Assembly (NCBI RefSeq): GCF_042242105.1
Contig: NC_092013.1
Span: 1,890,001-1,954,000, forward strand
DNA length: 64,000 nucleotides
Source: Pempheris klunzingeri
Taxonomy: Eukaryota > Chordata > Actinopteri > Acropomatiformes > Pempheridae
Direction: 5' to 3'
Made by a program: the position numbers and the translations under genes. Shown piece after piece: positions 21,361-33,983 of the stretch. The notes beneath the pieces are model-generated. The model made no database searches, was not told the DNA's origin, and saw only the letters and a program-made list of their open reading frames with translations. Every line of letters begins with the position of its first letter. The first letter of the stretch is position 1.

Positions 21361-22431
21361 TCATGCGTTGACGATGACTCGTGAATTCAGCAGTGAAACT
21401 ATGATGAGAAATATCAGCTGCAGCAGTTATTAAACCACGGATGAGTTTTAACTATCACTTACATTTATTGCTTCAGATACAGAATGTCAGAAACACCTCC
21501 CTGGGAAGGTTTTTCATCTTTGTAGAGATCTGAACTGGAAGTTTTTCCTTGTAGGAGTTCAGTAATACAGTTGTGGATGGCTGAAGCTGAAAGTACACAT
21601 GAAAGGTAAAAGTGAGGTCATGTGTCCTTGGAAGAAAGATGCTGGATTCATGATTAAAGACAAACATAAAACAATAAAGTTTCCACTCAGCTGTGACTCC
21701 GCCTGCTTGGAAAAAGGTAAAGTGCAGCCACATGGAAGTGGACTGGTTCAGGTTCAGTCCCACCTGCTGCCCAGTGTGCCCCTCTTCTGGGGTTTTTACT
21801 GTTCAGGAGCTGCACACCTCGGCCTCCAGTCACGTCAGCTTTATTCACTGAGGCTTATATCTTTATATCTGTGCAGCACAACTGTCAGTTTGCAGGCCGC
21901 TGCACACAAATGCTAAAACACCAGAAGGCAACAGGTAATGAACAAAACTATCTATTATCCAAGAAATCCAAAACTAATAATAAGAAAAAGCACAAACTCC
22001 AGGGTTACATGACCACAACGTGACAAGAAACAGTGGGAAGCACACAGGTGTTCAGAAAGAGAGAAGCTACACACACACCAACACACCTGAGTTTAAAATA
22101 AAGGAGAAACCTGAGAAAGAGCAGCAGAGGAGGGTGGATGCAGCTGGTGCTGTTAGTGCAGAGCAAGAAAACTACAGCTGAACTTTGAGCTAAATTCAGG
22201 TGGTGGGGACAAACTACTGTAGGATATTAAATGAAAATCCCACCCTGAAGTGGCAGACACTCCCACCTTTGATATTTCCTGACAGGTATCAGTCCCACAC
22301 AATGGCTGCTGTGTTGCAACCTGCTGTTTGATTTGGAGAAGAGTCACTTCAGGTGCTTCTTAATAACCACCTGCACTTCTGACAGCATCTTATTCAAATG
22401 AGCCTCCAAGAGCCCGCGAGACGACGTGACA

Positions 22432-22439
22432 TCGCGAGA
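22432..22439 (+). promoter_or_regulatory. TCGCGAGA motif before ZNF4
   Basis: ZNF4 retains TCGCGAGA, but the usual GC box and CCAAT box upstream are replaced by the 5' flank of Ig1 (homology changes just before agagcccgcgagac). ZNF7 has the same arrangement (47922-47929). Confidence 0.4.
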
Positions 22440-22563
22440 CTACAAAGGCTCCGCGAGATCCAGCGGTGCTGCTTCGTCTGAGCCCGGAGAGTCTCCGAGG
22501 ACAGAGTCCAGAGTCAGAGCAGGACTACACGGTCCAGCAGGAACCACGGAGACCTGCGGGACG

Positions 22564-25466
22564 ATGGAGAAGCAGAAGCCGGAGCTCAGAAGACAAACAG
22601 GCTCGTCCTCTGATAGCACCGATGTTCAGGTCAGTGTTCATGACTTCAGCACGAGACCAAGACACGAGGAACAGGCTCAGGGGTCCGCGTGGCTTTCGTC
22701 TCTTTTCTTTGTCTTGATGGATTTCTGCATTTTCTCTGTGAGCGAGTGAACTCAGCAACAATAGAACAACAAATGTCCTCACTCATGTCGTATCTTCTCT
22801 GATGATGATGTGCAGTTGATGAAAGGAAACTTCCGCTGACAACGACTTAATGAATAAAATAGGTTTATTGCAAAAAGGTCAGTTGTCTAACAGGCACCAT
22901 GGAGGCCTGGGAAGACGTTCAGCCAATTGTAGGAACAGACAGCGTAACCCTCAGCCAAATCTGCCGTGTCTCTGTCCTCGTCTTCCTCGAGCCACCTCTC
23001 TGGTCACTTCTTATACCCCCTTTGACCATCCATCCCAACATCTGGTTTTCATCCATATGACAGGTCTAGTCTTTGTTTTAGGGGTACAAGGATATATTAG
23101 AAGGACACCATCCCCCAGTATCTAGTGAGGGGGAGCAAAGGTCAGATCTCCCCTGGCCAGGTCAAGCAATTCTCAGTCTCTCCGTCTCCAGATAATTGAT
23201 CACAGATCCAAAACAGAGAAACACTGACCACTACCAACATCATATGCCCTAAAGGCACATACCAAACACCACATTCGTATTTATACTCACTAAAGGCACA
23301 TATCAGACACTACACTCAAAGAACACTTTTTACTCCTTTTAGCGCTCTTTTACTTCCTTTTACAAATGAAACGTACTGACCAACATTTTGAGATCACAAG
23401 TGAAGCTGGCGCCAAAGAAAATGTGCTGCCGCCTGTTTGTCCGATAGAAGAACTCCAAAAGTTCATTCCAATGTGCGCAAATCAAAGGGGAGGCGTCCCA
23501 GAGCGGCTCCAGACTGGAGAGACTGGACACAGCAGAGTGGAAGTGATGTTTGTGAAATACAAGTTGAAAGTGAATGTTGAGAAATCCTCAAAGTGACTTT
23601 CAGACCACAGAAAGTCAGAGGGATTCAGCCCTGATGCTTTTGCCCCCAAGAGGCTACAAACAAACATCTGCTCACTGTCTCTTTGTCGCCGACATGGACA
23701 CTAAACTGTCAGTGAGCCGTCAATCAAACCGGATCTATTGTGCGTCATGTGATCATCTATTCTGATTGGCCTTCATAGAGACCATTGATCCGACTGTTAG
23801 GAACTAAAACTGGCCCATAGTTAGTGATGGCCAACACCAACGACACTTGGTTAAAAAAATGGTTCATTCCTCGAGGCTTCAATGACACAGAGCTCAGTAG
23901 CACACCTAGTGGTCAATACAATGAAGTGCAATCGAGACATGTCATTCATTGGTTCATGGATTGTTTGGGATTTGATTCACCATCCACAGTCCTGTTCGAC
24001 TACACTACATGGTTTTATGGTTTCAAGCTGACACAATGAAATATAAAATAAACATGAATGAAATGCAACAGGTATAAGGAACTAGAAAGTAGTAGGTTAT
24101 AGCTGTGCACTACACATCAAGTCTAAATACTTGAAAGTAAATGTTGAGACCACAGAAAGTCAGAGGGATTGATCAGATCACCCTTCAATCTTATATTTCC
24201 TAAAATGCAACTAGATAATGGAGATTGGTGGGGGGCTGTGAATGTCTGTAGAGGTCTGTGCCTCCCCAGGCTCCTGCAGTTGGTTGTCACAGCTGGTACT
24301 GCATTAGTCAGCCTGGACTCTGGGTTATGTTGCATAGACATGCACCAAATGTGATTCATGGTTCTAGATAGCTCGTTCCACCATGACGTCTCATTTACTC
24401 TCTCTTTGTTGTGTGTCTGTTGCTATAGAAACGCAGAGGAAGAGATGGACCCGCTTGTCACCGCTGTCAGCACTGTGACAAATCCTTCACAACACGAAAT
24501 GATTTAAAGGTTCATCAGAGACTTCATTTGGGAGAGAAACTACACAGCTGTGACCAGTGTGGGAAAACTTTCAGTCAGTCAGGTCACTTAAGGAACCATC
24601 AACGTATTCACACTGGAGAGAAACCGTACAACTGTGACCAATGTGGGAAAACTTTCAGTGAATCAGCTAACTTAAGGAAACATCAACGTATTCACACTGG
24701 AGAGAAACCGTATAGCTGTGACCAGTGTGGGAAAACTTTCAGTGAATCAGCTAACTTAAGGATCCATCAACGTATTCACACTGGAGAGAAACCGTATAGC
24801 TGTGACCAATGTGGGAAAGCTTTCACTGTATCAGCTCACTTAAAGAGACATCAACGCATTCACACTGGAGAGAAACTGCACAGCTGTGACCAATGTGGGA
24901 AAGCTTTCAGTGAATCAGCTAACTTAAGGATCCATCAACGTATTCACACTGGAGAGAAACCGTACAGCTGTGACCAGTGTGGGAAAACTTTCAGTCAGTC
25001 AGCTAGCTTTAGGATCCATCAACGCATTCACACTGGAGAGAAACCGTATAGCTGTGACCAGTGTGGGAAAACTTTCAGTCAGTCAGCTAGCTTAAGGAGC
25101 CATCAACGCATTCACACTGGAGAGAAACCGTATAGCTGTGACCAGTGTGGGAAAGCTTTCACTGCATCAGGTCACTTAAGGAGCCATCAACGCATTCACA
25201 CTGGAGAGAAACCGTATAGCTGTGACCAGTGTGGGAAAACTTTCAGTAAATCAGCTAACTTAAGGATCCACCGACGCATTCACACTGGAGAGAAACCGTA
25301 TAGCTGTGAACAATGTGGGAAAGCTTTCACTCAGTCAACTACCTTAAATATCCATCAACGCATTCACACTGGAGAGAAACCATTTTGGTGTGACCAATGT
25401 GGGAAAACTTTTACTTCGCAGAGTGGCCTTAGATCCCACCAAAACACTCACACTGTATTGTTTTGA
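22564..25466 (+). CDS. C2H2 zinc-finger gene ZNF4 (12 fingers)
   Basis: Exon 1 is 22564-22629 and exon 2 is 24429-25466, giving 367 residues. The first finger ends HQRLH instead of HQRFH. Then follow 11 fingers with contact codes QGHN, EANK, EANI, VAHR, EANI, QASI, QASS, AGHS, KANI, QTTI, SSGS. The EAN-type fingers 2, 3 and 5 suggest local finger duplication. The C-terminus ends HTVLF instead of HTSLF. The intron carries a solo LTR in antisense (22786-23314) and another inserted stretch (about 23821-24160), neither present in ZNF5. AATAAA at 25705-25710. The gene stands head-to-head with Ig1, about 1.2 kb apart. Confidence 0.82.
22786..23314 (-). mobile_element. Solo LTR in the ZNF4 intron
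   Basis: On the - strand it begins TGTAGTGTCTGATATG and ends AGATACGACA. A 4-bp repeat ctca flanks it (22782-22785 and 23315-23318). ZNF1, ZNF5 and ZNF7 show the empty site (ctcactcaaagaac or ctcagtcaaagaac). It has a TATAAATA box, an AATAAA in its own sense (22864-22869) and a partly duplicated first 45 bp. No internal genes are present. Confidence 0.8.
23821..24160. other. Inserted stretch in the ZNF4 intron, unclassified
   Basis: Sequence absent from ZNF1, 2 and 5, starting near tagttagtgatggccaac and ending before gaccacagaaagtcag, which repeats upstream ZNF intron sequence. Part of it (cctcgaggcttcaatgacac) resembles ends of fish DNA transposons I have seen, but I cannot assign it. Confidence 0.3.
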
Positions 25467-27355
25467 ACATCTATCAGAGAATAGCCAGCTGTTTCCTCTT
25501 GCCTCCTCCACATGCCCTGATTGCTGTGTTGTTATATTCAGAGCTTCTCTACAAACAGAGGGATGGCCCAAGACAGCGTCCTCATTTTCTTAACAGCATG
25601 TGTGTTATTGTGGCTATGACTACATCCTGAAAACATGTCCATCACTGCTTTTATTGCTTTGTTTTGTTATATTGTTTGATTTTTTTAGTTTATCACATGA
25701 GACAAATAAAGAGGCAGATCTTCATAAATGAGGACTGAAACTTGTACTTTCAAAATTACCTGGAACAATTTGTGGGTAATTAAAGTCATTGCTGACTCTT
25801 TTACATCAAGTCACTAATTAATTAGTTGTTTCAGCTCTGCTTTCATCTGTATCCCAGCAGGAATCAGGAATCTTTGTTATCATTATACAAAAGTACAATC
25901 AAATTGTATGCAATCCTATTCAGTGCAAATAAAGCAAACTTTGAAATAAATAAAGATGATAAAGATAAATCAAAGATTAAAAGATTTAAAATGGATGGCA
26001 CAAGGTAGAATACTGCACAGGTTAGTGAGAAGAAGAGGCATGCCCTTCAGTGTTCATGTATTATTGTGATTTTTCAGTCTGGTTTTGGCTTTTATTGTCC
26101 TGTACCGTCTCCCTGAAGGTTACAGTTGGAACAGGTGATGTGCTGGATGGGGTGAGTCTTTCAGGATGCTTTCTGTGGCAGCAGGATCTGTACAGCTTCT
26201 CTATGGAGAGGAGAGCACAGCACTGTCTACTACTCTATTATCTCAATCTATCCTCCCTCTGATTCTGAGTTTTTCATTCTGCTGTCTATCTTATTACCCA
26301 CAATGCCCAGATGAGCAGGAAGCCTCAAAGAAATTTCACAGTGAATTTAATATCATGTTACTGGATTTTTTGATCCATCAGTAGGAACCTGCACATTTAC
26401 TCTGTGTATTTAGGTTCTTTTTGACCATAAAACTCACTAAATCTGCACTTTTATTTCATTTAACCTGAAGTGGTTTCAAATCCACCAACAGTGTTTCCAC
26501 TCACCACACAAGGATTATAGATCCTAGAACAGCTGGACTCCTTTTCATGAGTACATTTGATAGTACAGGTGTACCTAATAAAGTGAAACATGAGATCCTG
26601 ATCTGAGTGACTGAGCAGCTGTGAAAAACTGATCTGTGTCTGTACACTGGGCCTTTGTGGTATTTCAGCTTTAAAGAGAAATGTTAGTTTTAGGACAGCA
26701 GGAGGCGCCGTGTTATTAAGAAAAGATGCTGAAGCAAATGTCTTCTTTCAGAAGTGAAAGCACAGGCAGGGAGCAGAGGGGGGGGGGGGCACAGTCATGG
26801 GCTGATGAGATTTGAGTTTCAGTCAGCTCAGATGAAGAAGATGCAGTTTGTCGCAGCAGAGCGGCTTGGTTTTGTTACTGACTGTCCTGTTTTATACCGT
26901 CATTGAAGGTTAACTCCTCACTTCGCTTAACTGGCCAGTCAGGGCCACGAGTCACCAACATCTGCTTCAGTTTGACATCACAGAGCAAAAGGATCTCCGT
27001 CACTCAGCCAGTCTAAAGACAGGCCCGACCTAACGGCTGTTCCAGGCCTTTGTGGTGGCTCAGGAAAAGTTTGGTCTCTTTTTGAACTGGAGCCTCTGCA
27101 GATGAATTGATCTGATGTTAAGATCTACTAAGGTTAATAACTAAATCCAATACATCCCTGTTTGTGTTTTCTTCACCGCCATGTTGACTGTAAAGCTTGT
27201 GGTTCTTACTGCGTGCGATGAGAATAAAACCTCATGTCTGTATCGAAAACAGGCAAATATTTTCCTTTAAATTCACTCTTGACACAAAAGAGTTGTTGTT
27301 ATGTTAAATAAATCAGAAAGTGAAGAATGACTCAATGGGCCTTAAATGTGAGCTG
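25467..27355. repeat. Segmental duplicate of 50759-52684 (ZNF4 downstream)
   Basis: 3' flank of ZNF4, nearly identical after ZNF7. No coding exon is supported. It contains a G run near 26779 and a ggtgtacctaataaagtg piece (26569-26586) of the TTTATTAGG repeat family. Homology ends abruptly at about 27355. Confidence 0.75.
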
Positions 27356-27573
27356 CTGCTTTTGGCTCTGCTTGCGAGCTGACCGTCCAGCAGGCAGATT
27401 GAATTAAAGGGCGGCCGCTCTACGTTCTGCTGCTGTGTGAGCGTGTGGGTATGGAAGTCTGAGCGTGTTACATAACATCCTCCGCTCTTGGTCTCGGTCT
27501 CGTCGGTCGGGGACACTTGCTGCATTGTCAGCAGCTCGGTCTCCCAGAGTTTCTGCCCATATCTGCAGGGAGA
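27313..27573 (-). other. Exon-like open stretch, unrecognised
   Basis: On the - strand a strong acceptor (ctttctccctgcag) is followed by about 86 open codons to a stop, beginning YGQKLWETEL and ending PIESFFTF. The composition looks protein-like (TMQQVSPTDETETKSGG), not repetitive. No further exon of the same gene was found and no family is recognised. It could be a stray terminal exon carried by rearrangement, or chance. Confidence 0.25.
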
Positions 27574-30340
27574 AAGAAAAGCCAAAGAAAACAAGCTGCA
27601 GCTCCACAGATGTATACGTTACTGTGTTTATTGAGACAGAAGAACTGCTGCCCCTCTGTCTTCTTCCTGACTCCTGCTTCACTCTTCCTGCCACACTAAA
27701 AGCTTTTTACTCAGCCCATAGGATGCCTACTTGTTGGTCACTTTCACCATCACCAAAGTGACTCTAACATCAGCCGTTTGTCTTTACTGAGAACCATCAT
27801 TTATGAAGTGTCGGGGGCAGCTCCCAGCATTCAACAGAAAATGATTTGTAGCGACACATTTGTCCATAATAACTGATCTTTGGCTCAGCAAGCCTGACGT
27901 TTTTATACAGGAGATTTACATGATTCTAATTTCACTTTTTATGACCAGAGGGTCACATTACTTGTTTCTGTAGTAAAGGAACATAGTGTGCTGTGCAGCT
28001 GAAAACCACCACCAGCAGTCTACCTAAAATCTACAGAAATACCTGCCTGCATCAGCAAAAGCTGATTGACTTCATAATAATCATTTTTAAGGCTATGAAT
28101 CAATGGGCCATTATTAACAACTATCTCCTCGTTTTAAAACTTATTGTGTTTCCAAAGAGAATAACTCCCAGAACAACAAAGAACTTTTCTCCAAGAAATA
28201 TTTCTGCAGGATTCTTCTTGGTGTACAGGACCTGTACATGTCTGACTCTGGTAGAGGAAAAGTCAAGTGGTTTTTATTATATAGGGTGAAAAAAACACAA
28301 GCACACAACGAAGGCTTGAATGCAACACAGATTGCACCGGTTTTCACCATAGAAAATCTTTATGCCATCACAATGTGAATGATATTACAATCACATAACA
28401 CAAACGATGATGCAGTCCACACATAAGAAGGTTAAATCAGCAGTAATTAAGAACAGCACTGAGGGAACAGCAGCCTACACATTTGGGGAACTTTCTAACT
28501 TCACTGGTGACAAACAGTGGGTTCATCAGTAGCTGTAACATCCTTTTTGTTTCACCATGTGGTGTCTGGTATGTGCCTTTAGGGCATACCATGTTAGTAG
28601 TGTTCATTGTTTCTATGTTTCTGATCTGTGATCGATTATCTGGAGACAGACAGACTGGGAACTGCTTGACCTAAGCAGGAGTGACCTGACCTTTGCCTTC
28701 TTATCTGGACACCGAAGGCAGTAGATGTTTATGTTAACATTCCTTTGCATTTAAATAAAGACAGCAGATGTTGGGCTGAGTGGTCAAGAAGAGGATATAA
28801 GGTGACCACAGAGTGGGCTCTTGGAAAGACGGGGACAGAGACACGGCAGATTTGGCTGAGGGTTACGCTGTCTGTTCCTACAATTGGCTGAACGTCTTCC
28901 CAGGCCTCCATGGTGCCTGTTAGACAACTGACCTTTTTGCAATAAACCTATTTTTATGCACTAAGTCGTTGTCAGCGGAAGTTTCCTTTCATCAACTGCA
29001 CATGATTATCATGAGAGAAGATACGACAACCACAAACCTGCTGATTTTACCTCATAGACACACAGGAGCTGCTGGTCTGCTGGTGCCTTGATCTGTTAGT
29101 TCATTTGTATTATTTGGTGACTTTGGTGTTTTAAAGGGTTCGTTCACATCGAACACAAAAAACAGTAACACAGGATGGAGGCAGTGGAAGACCAGCGACC
29201 AGTCCTGCGTTCTGGGAGGGCAAAAATACTGTTTAGTCAGTTGAATCTGGCGGCTTTGAAGAGAGCGCTATAATGATCATGTGTGGTTAAAGAAAAAGGA
29301 TCTGACAGGTCTGTCTCTGTAGGGATCCTTTCCTTAACGGAGACAAAGAACTTTTAGTCAATGCACTTTCATTTAGATACCAAAATATGCACCAATAGGG
29401 TTTATTTGACCCTCTAATAATAAATGAGCCTTTAATGAGAAAAGAAACATTCAGTTTTCAGTTTAGAAAGGAGCCGATTCAGCTGTGCTCTTATTTTGGA
29501 GGCTGCAGTTTGTGCTGCTGTTGAGCTGCTCCAGAGACGTGTTTCTAATATTGACTCTGTTTTTATTGGTACACAGTGAGCTGGCATGGGCACCGTTACT
29601 ATTGTGTTGTTGTGTCAGTTCAGGTGAAACCAATATGATGCCTGATTCTTACAGCCAAGACAATGATTCTGCTGCTGCTTTTTAATTCATGGACCCAAAC
29701 CCTCCAAACGTTTAGAGGCCTCAGTGAAGAGACCCTCCCCAACTGTTATTGATCTATTATATGAGCTTCACATTTAGCTGTTGATTTCACCTTCATCATT
29801 TCTACTGCATGAACAGTGACTCAGGACGTTTGAAGCCAACACTCACTAAACACTTGCTGACGTTTTCTTCAGTGGGTTTGTGTTTGCATCTCTTTGGGCC
29901 GGTCATTAAAGCAGCCCAAGAGCCCACCGATTTACACATATTCAGCTCTCTCCCTCCTCTTCAAGCTGGTCGCCTGAAGAGAGGTGAGAATGTGGCCTTT
30001 TTAAGCAGCTGATACCCATTTGTATGGAGTGTGGTTTTGTGGGGAGGAGACAAAGACATCAAGGTGTTCAGGGCCCTTACACTCAGTGTGATAATCCAGC
30101 CTGTGGGGGCCGGGAGACCTTTTAGGACGACGACACACCTATGGCCCATTAGCAGATGTCTGTGAACAAACTGTTTCACCATTTAAACAGTGACCAGTAG
30201 AGGCCGACTGCTTTGAGGCCCAGGGAGAAAGTCCCAGACTGTCTTTAACAATCTGACACATTCAGGAGTTGTTGAGTTTGGAGAAACTTGATGGAGGGAA
30301 ACCACCAAACTAAACTTCATCTTCTGCCTGAAATCAAGGA
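27574..30340. other. Gap between ZNF4 and ZNF5, mostly unassigned
   Basis: Apart from the solo LTR at 28558-29028 I see no supported exon. This stretch has no copy in unit III, where ZNF7 flank joins the ZNF8 intron directly. Confidence 0.5.
28558..29028 (+). mobile_element. Solo LTR, same family as the one in ZNF4
   Basis: Starts TGTGGTGTCTGGTATG and ends AGATACGACA, flanked by the 4-bp repeat acca (28554-28557 and 29029-29032). It has a tataagg box near 28796 and AATAAA at 28941-28946. It is similar along its length to 22786-23314 read on the other strand, but lacks that copy's duplicated 5' end. Confidence 0.8.
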
Positions 30341-30377
30341 GCCACTGATTCAAAGCGGCCTTAGCAACAGTAACTAA

Positions 30378-30455
30378 GGGGCGGGACTTAGAGAAAGGGC
30401 AGCTCACTCCCAAACGAGCCAATAAGAGCCCGCGAGACGACGTGACATCGCGAGA
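30378..30455 (+). promoter_or_regulatory. ZNF5 promoter
   Basis: GC box 30378-30385, CCAAT 30419-30423, TCGCGAGA 30448-30455, followed by the long leader form seen at ZNF1. Confidence 0.5.
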
Positions 30456-30579
30456 CTACAAAGGCTCCGAGAGATCCAGCGGTGCTGCTTCGTCTGAGCC
30501 CGGAGAGTCTCCGAGGACAGAGTCCAGAGTCAGAGCAGGACTACACGGTCCAGCAGGAACCACGGAGACCTGCGGGACG

Positions 30580-32052
30580 ATGGAGAAGCAGAAGCCGGAG
30601 CTCAGAAGACAAACAGGCTCGTCCTCTGATAGCACCGATGTTCAGGTCAGTGTTCATGACTTCAGCACGAGACCAAGACACGAGGAACAGGCTCAGGGGT
30701 CCGCGTGGCTTTCGTCTCTTTTCTTTGTCTTGATGGATTTCTGCATTTTCTCTGTGAGCGAGTGAACTCAGCAACAATAGAACAACAAATGTCCTCACTC
30801 AAAGAACACTTTTTACTCCTTTTAGCGCTCTTTTACTTCCTTTTACAAATGAAACGTACTGACCAACATTTTGAGATCACAAGTGAAGCTGGCGCCAAAG
30901 AAAATGTGCTGCCGCCTGTTTGTCCGATAGAAGAACTCCAAAAGTTCATTCCAATGTGCGCAAATCAAAGGGGAGGCGTCCCAGAGCGGCTCCAGACTGG
31001 AGAGACTGGACACAGCAGAGTGGAAGTGATGTTTGTGAAATACAAGTTGAAAGTGAATGTTGAGAAATCCTCAAAGTGACTTTCAGACCACAGAAAGTCA
31101 GAGGGATTCAGCCCTGATGCTTTTGCCCCCAAGAGGCTACAAACAAACATCTGCTCACTGTCTCTTTGTCGCCGACATGGACACTAAACTGTCAGTGAGC
31201 CGTCAATCAAAGCGGATCTATTGTGCGTCATGTGATCATCTATTCTGATTGGCCTTCATAGAGACCATTGATCCGACTGTGAGGAACTAAAACTGGCCCA
31301 TAATGATTGAGGACCAATTGATCAGATCATCCTTTCTGTAGAGGTCTGTGCCTCCCCAGGCTCCTGCAGTTGGTTGTCACAGCTGGTACTGCATTAGTCA
31401 GCCTGGACTCTGGGTTATGTTGCATAGACATGCACCAAATGTGATTCATGGTTCTAGATAGCTCGTTCCACCATGACGTCTCATTTACTCTCTCTTTGTT
31501 GTGTGTCTGTTGCTATAGAAACGCAGAGGAAGAGATGGACCCACTTGTCACCGCTGTCAGCACTGTGACAAATCCTTCACAACACGAAATGATTTAAAGG
31601 TTCATCAAAGATTTCATTTGGGAGAGAAACTGCACAGCTGTGACCAGTGTGGGAAAACTTTCAGTCAGTCAGCTAACTTAAGGATCCATCAACGCATTCA
31701 CACTGGAGAGAAACCGTGTAGCTGTGACCAGTGTGGGAAAACTTTCACTCAATCAGCTAACTTAAGGAGACATCAACGCATTCACACTGGAGAGAAACCG
31801 TATAGCTGTGACCAGTGTGGGAAAACTTTCACTCAATCAGCTAGCTTAAGGAGCCATCAACGCATTCACACTGGAGAGAAACCGTATAGCTGTGACCAGT
31901 GTGGGAAAGCTTTCACTGTATCAACTACCTTAAGAATCCATCAACGCACTCATACTGGAGAGAAACCATTCTGGTGTGAGCAGTGTGGGAAAACTTTTGC
32001 TTCACAGAGTGGCCTTAGATCCCACCAAAACACTCACACTTCATTGTTTTGA
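30580..32052 (+). CDS. C2H2 zinc-finger gene ZNF5 (6 fingers), unit II counterpart of ZNF1
   Basis: Exon 1 is 30580-30645 and exon 2 is 31519-32052, giving 199 residues. It has the same architecture as ZNF1, but the third finger reads QANR instead of RAHI and the fourth linker is QRIHTGEKP instead of QRTHTGEKP. So the one finger that differs differs at DNA-contact positions, while the frame around it is unchanged. The intron is the simple ZNF1 type with the conserved open frame (30849-31079). It is followed by the LINE and solo LTR, and the LINE tail supplies the nearest AATAAA. Confidence 0.82.
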
Positions 32053-32092
32053 ACATTTTCCAGGGAATAGCCAGCTGTTTCCTCCTCCTCCC

Positions 32093-33160
32093 TGATATCT
32101 GTAACATCTACTGGCTCCCCGCGAGGATGCGTCCTCTCCCCTCTGTTGTACATACTGTACACCAACAGCTGCTGTAGCACATTTGAAAACCACCATATAT
32201 TGAAATTTGCTGATGACACGGTCATACTGAGTCTGTTGAACAGTACTGAAACCTCTTATGGTCCTGTGGTGGATTATTTTCTAAAGTGGTGCCAGGGTTC
32301 GTTTTGTTAGAAACACACCCGCATTCTTTAATGGACAGCCCGAGATTATTCACATCATCGGCCGGAGGGTTCAGTCGGTCTCAGAAGTGCCTTTAATTCA
32401 GATTCACAGGTGAAATACAATGCAATACAACTCTGGGGTTCAGGCAGCGCCGGGCTCATGACTGGTTCTGGTCAGAGGAGCTAAGAACTGGGTTTTCCAA
32501 CAGATTTTAAAGGGCAGAGTATCACAATATGACACATAACCATTGTTTGATTGGACGCTAAGGTCCGTACGTCAGTCTCCACCAGCCGTCAGCGTTGTCT
32601 GCGTAGGCATGTATCTATCAGGAATATGTTTACAGAACAAGAACTCTCTGTTTCTTACAATCAAGATATTACATCTGCTTCTTAAAACACTAGAGGAGAC
32701 ACCAGTCTGTCAGGTCACACTGACCTGTACAACGTTTGAGAAACATATGAAACACTTTATGATTTAAAGTTCTAATTTACATTGAAGACATTTTGTTGCA
32801 ACATTGGAGTTAATAGTTAACAGTTTTTATCTCTGAATGTATCAAAAACAAAGGACATGTGTATTGATTTTAGACGCTCGCAGCCCTCTCCTGACAGCAC
32901 AGTGACTGATGGGCAGGATGTAGAAATTGTAGAGTCCTTTAAGTATTTAGGAACTATAATAGACAATAAACTGACATTAACACAATTTACAAGAAAAGTC
33001 AGCAGCGCCTATTTTGTCTAAGAAAACTCTCAAAATTCCAGGTTGATTCATCCAATTTATTCTATTGTTTCAAGTGTGCATGTATTTTATGTTATGTTTT
33101 GCTTCCACTGCTGCACAACCAATTGCCCCATTGGGGACAAATAAAGTCATTGATTGATTG
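32093..33160 (+). mobile_element. LINE fragment split by solo LTR (copy 3)
   Basis: Same truncated LINE as after ZNF1, shift 30338 bp, with a few substitutions (for example caacattggagtt inside the LTR) shared with the copy after ZNF8. Confidence 0.75.
32305..32822. mobile_element. Solo LTR (copy 3)
   Basis: The 518-bp TGTTAG...TTAACA element with gttt repeats on both sides, in the same place in the LINE as in copies 1 and 2. Confidence 0.72.
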
Positions 33161-33310
33161 AAAGTCCCAGACTGTCTTTAACAATCTGACACATTCAGGA
33201 GTTGTTGAGTTTGGAGAAACTTGATGGAGGGAAACCACCAAACTAAACTTCATCTGCTGCCTGAAATCAAGGAGCCACTGATTCAAAGCGGCCTTAGCAA
33301 CAGTAACTAA

Positions 33311-33387
33311 GGGGCGGGACTTAGAGAAAGGGCAGGTCACTCCAAACGAGCCAATAAGAGCCCGCGAGACGACGTGACATCGCGAGA
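33311..33387 (+). promoter_or_regulatory. ZNF6 promoter
   Basis: GC box 33311-33318, CCAAT 33351-33355, TCGCGAGA 33380-33387, short leader form. Confidence 0.5.
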
Positions 33388-33441
33388 ACAAGCGAAGCAG
33401 GACTACACGGTCCAGCAGGAAGCACGGAGACCTGCGGGACG

Positions 33442-33939
33442 ATGGAGAAGCAGAAGCCGGAGCTCAGAAGACAAACAGGCTCGTCCTCTGATAGCACCGA
33501 TGTTCAGGTCAGTGTTCATGACTTCAGCACGAGACCAAGACACGAGGAACAGGCTCAGGGGTGTTTCAGTTCAACGAGTGACCACGTTAACTGGCGACCG
33601 TCAGCGGAATGCGTCTGTTGTTGTCATGGTTACGGCAGCTGTTGAAATCAGGACATCGGCTCCGTAGCTGGCCGTGTGAATGTCTCTTTGTTTAGTTTTC
33701 ATCACAATGTCTAAACATACCGATCTGAGTCCACTTTAGAGTCGTACCTGTGGAAACGTGTCTCATAGTGGTGTGGGGTCACGTTTTGAACGCTGCTTGC
33801 TGTAACGGAAAATGTTGAAAACAGGAAGTCGACAAGCCGAACCTTCCTGTGAATGTCTGTTTTAATAAATGGATAAATATCCTAAATACCCGTCGTTTTC
33901 AGTCTTGTTTGAGTATTTGTAATGTAGACGCCCCACCCT

Positions 33940-33983
<44 letters not shown>

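Larger units (their letters stand above)
19447..22440. repeat. Segmental duplicate of 44936-47930
   Basis: About 3 kb carrying the Ig1 V exon, signal exon, promoter and the ZNF4 leader, nearly identical to unit II/III at +25488 to +25490 bp. The left edge is abrupt at about 19446 (44936). Confidence 0.85.
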
